From assembly GCF_000328705.1 (NCBI RefSeq), contig NC_019673.1, forward strand, positions 4,030,001-4,094,000: a DNA stretch of 64,000 nt, read 5' to 3'. The notes beneath the pieces are model-generated. The model had not been told where the DNA came from. It ran no database searches and saw only the letters and a list, made by a program, of their open reading frames with translations. Positions 61,079 to 64,000 of the stretch are shown here, in pieces (within the stretch, counting starts at the first letter, position 1; each line of letters begins with the position of its first letter). The stretch is from Saccharothrix espanaensis DSM 44229. Lineage in GTDB: Bacteria; Actinomycetota; Actinomycetes; Mycobacteriales; Pseudonocardiaceae. Made by a program: the position numbers and the translations under genes.

Positions 61079-61473
61079 GGGAGGTGAGTCCAGCAGTCGA
61101 CACGGGTGCCCCTGGCGGTCGATAGGCAGTGCCGATCGGCCGAGTCGAGTGCGCGCGTACGCCTGGGACGTGGGCGTGGCCTGCGCCAAGCTGGCGGCCG
61201 ACTCCGCGAAGGCAGACACCACGAAGAAGGCCGCCCGTGACGACACCGACCGCCTGGATCCCGCTCGTCGTGCAGGACGTCCCCAGCCGGGCCCCGGATG
61301 GCCGTCCTACAGCGGCCGCACCGTCGCCGTCCACAGGTCCATTGCGGACGCGGCGCGCGCGCCTCGTCTGGGACTACTGACCCCAACCGACAAGTGCGAC
61401 TTGCCGACGTGGGCAGCCCGGCTCGACTCCCTGGCCGTGTGCACGTCCCGGCGCGTCGCGGAGGAGAACCCCC
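61079..61473. other. Divergent promoter region of the sugar ABC operon and the MBL gene
   Basis: Neither a gene nor a strong inverted repeat is evident. Both neighbours are transcribed away from it, so two promoters should lie here. GGAGGAG near 61460 is the ribosome site of the MBL-fold gene. Confidence 0.5.
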
Positions 61474-62298
61474 ATGCTGCTCACCGTTCTCGGTTGCCGG
61501 GCCGGAATGCCCGCCGACGGTCAGCCCAGCTCCGGCTACCTGGTCCGCACGCCCGGCGCACGGGTGCTGCTGGACTGCGGGCCCGGCACCGCGACCGCAC
61601 TCGGCGCGCACCTGCCGCCGTGGGGGCTGGACGCGGTGGTGATCAGCCACTTCCACTCCGACCACTGCTACGACCTGCTGCCGATCGGCAAGTCGCTGCT
61701 CACCCGGCTGGTCGAGGTGCCCGGTGGGCCGGCGGCCGACGCCGAGACGTTCCGCCCGGTGCCGCTCTACGTCCCGGGCGGCGCGCGGGAGCTGTTCCGG
61801 CGCTGGTCGGCGCTGTTCCCGGTGACCACGATGCCGTTGCTGGACAAGGCTTTCGAGGTGGCCTTCGACGTCCGGGAGTACCGGCCAGGCGACCGGTTCA
61901 CGGTCGGCGACTGCACGGCGGAGCTGCGCGAGCTGCGGCACGTGCAGCCCAACTGCGGCATCCGCTTGACCTCCGCGGGCGGTTCGCTGGCCTACACCGG
62001 CGACACCGGGCCCACGCCCGTGCTGGCGGAGCTGGCGGCGGGCGCGGACGTGCTGCTCGCCGAGGCGACGCTGACGCGCAGCGACGTCACCGCGCACGGT
62101 CACCTGTCCGGTGCGGACGCGGGCCGCGCGGCGGCGCGGGCGGGCGTCGGGCGGCTCGTGCTGACCCACTTCGCGTCCGTCGAGCCGGACTGGCTCAGCG
62201 GTCTGGCCGGGGCGGCGTCCCGGGAGTTCGCCGGTCCGGTCACGCTCGCCGAGCCGGGGATGACCCTCGCCGTCCGCGACCCAGGTCGCAGCGAGTGA
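61474..62298 (+). CDS. MBL-fold metallohydrolase
   Basis: 274 residues. The zinc motif HFHSDH gives His59, His61, Asp63 and His64. Later ligands are in LRHVQPNCG, AYTGDTG, GHLSGADAG and LVLTHF. Overall it resembles RNase Z/ElaC-type or small-molecule hydrolases, but lacks a long exosite. Function unspecified. ATG at 61474 follows GGAGGAGAACC. It stands alone and is divergent from the sugar ABC operon. Confidence 0.88.
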   Translation: MLLTVLGCRAGMPADGQPSSGYLVRTPGARVLLDCGPGTATALGAHLPPWGLDAVVISHFHSDHCYDLLPIGKSLLTRLVEVPGGPAADAETFRPVPLYVPGGARELFRRWSALFPVTTMPLLDKAFEVAFDVREYRPGDRFTVGDCTAELRELRHVQPNCGIRLTSAGGSLAYTGDTGPTPVLAELAAGADVLLAEATLTRSDVTAHGHLSGADAGRAAARAGVGRLVLTHFASVEPDWLSGLAGAASREFAGPVTLAEPGMTLAVRDPGRSE

Positions 62299-62586
62299 CC
62301 GCAGTTGTGCGGCTTCGCCGGTTGTAGTCACGCCGTGCGTTCGCCGTGTCCGCAGGATCGCGGAAGTCTGCGGGCCGGGATCCCTCGACCTTGTGAATTC
62401 GTGCACGTGCAACCACGAAGGACCACCGTCGGAAGGTCGTCCGCTGCCATCCGGATGAACCTCGTGAGGGGGCGGCAACCTGCGCGAGTGGTGTTCCGAG
62501 CTGTCCCTCCTTTTAGCGCAGGGTGACTGTTAGCTTGCGGAGAGCGATGTGCTTCTCCGGCTCGCTGCCCCCTGTGGAGGTTTGGG
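62299..62586. other. Intergenic region, probable promoter for downstream genes
   Basis: GC falls slightly near 62390-62540 (TGTGAATTCG, CCTTTTAGCG, CTGTTAGCTTG), consistent with a promoter. No gene or hairpin recognised. Confidence 0.45.
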
Positions 62587-62772
62587 ATGAAACGCTTCAC
62601 CACGGTCCCGCCCGGTGCGCGCGCCGCCACCGCGCCGACCGTTCCGCTGGACCCGGTGGCCGGCGAGGTCGCCGGGGCCGGGGAGGTCTCGGTCCCCGGA
62701 AACCCCGGAGGGCGACGTGATACTGCGGCAGGTATGCGCGTACCGCCTGCGAAAGCCCCGTTCCGCGCCTGA
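62587..62772 (+). CDS. Possible small protein, 61 residues
   Basis: Frame MKRFTTVPPGARAATAP begins at ATG 62587, preceded by GGAGGTTTGGG, a very good ribosome site. It is Ala/Gly/Val-rich with a run like VAGEVAGAGEVSVPG, with no family or cysteine motif. It ends 48 bases before the nucleotide-sugar dehydrogenase, so it could be its leader or an independent small protein. Confidence 0.35.
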   Translation: MKRFTTVPPGARAATAPTVPLDPVAGEVAGAGEVSVPGNPGGRRDTAAGMRVPPAKAPFRA

Positions 62773-62819
62773 AGAAGTCATGGGACACAACACATACCGA
62801 TGCGGTGGAAAGGGCGCAC

Positions 62820-64000
62820 GTGTCCGTCGATCTCGTCGTCGTGGGAGTCGGCTACGTTGGACTTCCCCTGGCGGCCGCGGCCAGTGCCGCGGGCCTGTCG
62901 GTCATCGGATACGACATCTCGCCGACGGTCCGGGACCGTCTCGAAGCGGGCCTCTCGCACGTCCCGGACGTCACCCCGGCGCAGCTCAAGGCGATGCTGG
63001 CCACCGGTTTCCGCGCCACCACCGACCCGGCCGCGATCGCCTCGGCCGACACCGTCGTCATCTGCGTGCCCACCGGGCTCGGCCCGGACGGCCGGCCCGA
63101 CCTGTCCGCCGTGCGCGCCGCGACCGCGACCGTCTCCGACCACCTGCGCCCCGGCACGCTGGTGGTCCTGGAGTCCACCAGCTTCCCCGGCACCACGGAC
63201 GAGGTGGTGCGGCCCATCCTGGAGCGGCACGGCCTGGTCGCCGGCGAGGACTTCCCGCTGGCCTACTCGCCCGAGCGGATCGACCCGGGCAACCGGCGGC
63301 ACGGCATCCGCAACACACCGAAGGTGGTCAGCGGGCACACCCCGTTGTGCGCCAAGCACTGCGCCGCGTTCTACGGCCGGTTCGTGGAGACCGTCGTGGT
63401 GGCCCGGGGCACCCGCGAGGCCGAGATGGCCAAGCTGCTGGAGAACACCTACCGCTACGTGAACATCGCGCTGGTCAACGAGATGGCGGTGTTCTGCGAC
63501 CAGTTGGGCCTGGACGTGTGGGACGTGCTGCACTGCGCGGCGACCAAGCCGTTCGGCTTCGCGCCGTTCACCCCCGGCGCGGGCGTCGGCGGCCACTGCA
63601 TCCCCATCGACCCCCGCTACCTGCTGGACAAGGCGCGCCGCGAGGGCGCGCGCCTGACGGTCGTGGAGGCGGCCCGCGAGGTCGACCGGAACATGCCCGG
63701 CTACCTGGTGGACCGGGTGGGGCGGCTGCTGGTCGGCGACGGCAAACCCGTGGCCGGGGCGAGCGTGCTGCTGCTGGGCGTCACCTACAAGGCCGACGTG
63801 CCCGACACCCGGGAATCGGCCGCGCTCCGGATCGCCGCCGGGCTGACCGCGCTCGGCGCCCGGATCGCCTACCACGACCCGGTCGCGGGCGACGTGCCGC
63901 AACTCGGCCCGCCCGTCCCGGACCTGGACGCCGCGCTGCGCGAGTCGGACGCCACCGTCCTGCTCGTCCCGCACCGCGAGTACGACCTGGGCCACCTGGC
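62820..64000 (+). CDS. Nucleotide-sugar (UDP-glucose/UDP-ManNAc type) dehydrogenase, cut by the window end
   Basis: About 393 codons are visible. NAD-binding motif GVGYVGLPLA is at residues 9-18. The central domain has VLESTSFPGTTDEVV, the SPERIDPGN block and NTYRYVNIALVNEM. The catalytic Cys260 is in GGHCIPIDP, and the C-terminal UDP-binding domain starts with LLLGVTYKADVPDTRES. It oxidises a UDP-sugar at C6 to the uronic acid in two NAD-dependent steps. The FTPGAGVGGH and SPERIDPGN features lean towards the WecC/VipA group over UDP-glucose dehydrogenase, but this is not certain. GTG 62820 has GGAAAGG upstream. Confidence 0.9.
   Translation, partial: MSVDLVVVGVGYVGLPLAAAASAAGLSVIGYDISPTVRDRLEAGLSHVPDVTPAQLKAMLATGFRATTDPAAIASADTVVICVPTGLGPDGRPDLSAVRAATATVSDHLRPGTLVVLESTSFPGTTDEVVRPILERHGLVAGEDFPLAYSPERIDPGNRRHGIRNTPKVVSGHTPLCAKHCAAFYGRFVETVVVARGTREAEMAKLLENTYRYVNIALVNEMAVFCDQLGLDVWDVLHCAATKPFGFAPFTPGAGVGGHCIPIDPRYLLDKARREGARLTVVEAAREVDRNMPGYLVDRVGRLLVGDGKPVAGASVLLLGVTYKADVPDTRESAALRIAAGLTALGARIAYHDPVAGDVPQLGPPVPDLDAALRESDATVLLVPHREYDLGHL

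Noticed and set aside
1-64000. tRNA, rRNA, prophage or integrase-flanked island
   Set aside because: No clover-leaf candidate, integrase, attachment-site repeat or phage structural gene was seen by eye. The only mobile trace is the IS5-type scar near 23.2 kb.

Overview
This is very GC-rich DNA, with G or C at nearly every third codon position, many GTG starts and many 1-4 base gene overlaps. The gene families are typical of filamentous actinomycetes: an AfsR-like regulator, a LAL-type LuxR regulator, an HTH-NTPase-WD40 protein, an FHA-HTH regulator, an F420-type LLM oxidoreductase and a peptidase inhibitor I36. A Pseudonocardiaceae-like chromosome (Saccharothrix, Lentzea, Actinosynnema) is my best guess. 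That is inference from gene content, because no rRNA or marker gene is present. I saw no tRNA, CRISPR array or prophage.

Layout. 0-3 kb: a glutamate-decarboxylase-type PLP enzyme (cut by the window start) coupled to a class II glutamine amidotransferase, then a secreted HAF-repeat protein. 3.4-7.6 kb: a small secreted I36-like protein, then a two-gene operon with a 994-residue fusion of a flavin amine oxidase and a metal-dependent amidohydrolase, followed by a heme-oxygenase-fold protein. 8.0-18.2 kb: five tightly coupled genes (WGR-DUF4132, MoxR AAA+, DUF5682, vWA, SWIM) in the order I recall for the E. coli yehI-yehL-yehM-yehP-yehQ locus. 18.3-23.2 kb: an AfsR-like regulator, an FAD monooxygenase and an unknown protein. 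23.5-27.3 kb: a polar amino acid ABC importer with AraC-type regulators. 27.6-31.6 kb: a decay zone with a broken two-component pair and a frameshifted ScyD/ScyE-like gene around two SRPBCC genes. 31.7-35.6 kb: LysR, benzoylformate decarboxylase and an aromatic-acid MFS transporter. 36-43.8 kb: an M28 aminopeptidase, a TmrB-like NTPase, then a poly-amino-acid synthetase of the Pls/PosA family coupled to an M1 metallopeptidase. An F420-type oxidoreductase is transcribed divergently from the synthetase. 43.9-53.7 kb: mainly regulators, plus an mbtH gene with an internal deletion. 53.7-56 kb: a second decay zone with remnants of a sugar-binding protein and an acyl-AMP ligase. 56-61 kb: a carbohydrate-type ABC importer operon with a metallophosphoesterase inside it. 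61.5-64 kb: a metallo-beta-lactamase-fold hydrolase and a nucleotide-sugar dehydrogenase cut by the window end.

How genes work together. The clearest systems are: (1) Pls plus the M1 peptidase, a synthesis and degradation pair for a poly-lysine-type polymer, with an adenylation code I read as lysine-like; (2) the yeh-like MoxR-vWA operon, whose biochemical role is not established; (3) the oxidase-amidohydrolase fusion plus heme-oxygenase-fold protein, which looks like a compact amino acid tailoring pathway that I do not recognise; (4) uptake and decarboxylation of an aromatic 2-oxo acid by MdlC with its MFS partner under a LysR regulator. The two decay zones and an IS5-type transposase scar show that accessory material has come and gone here.
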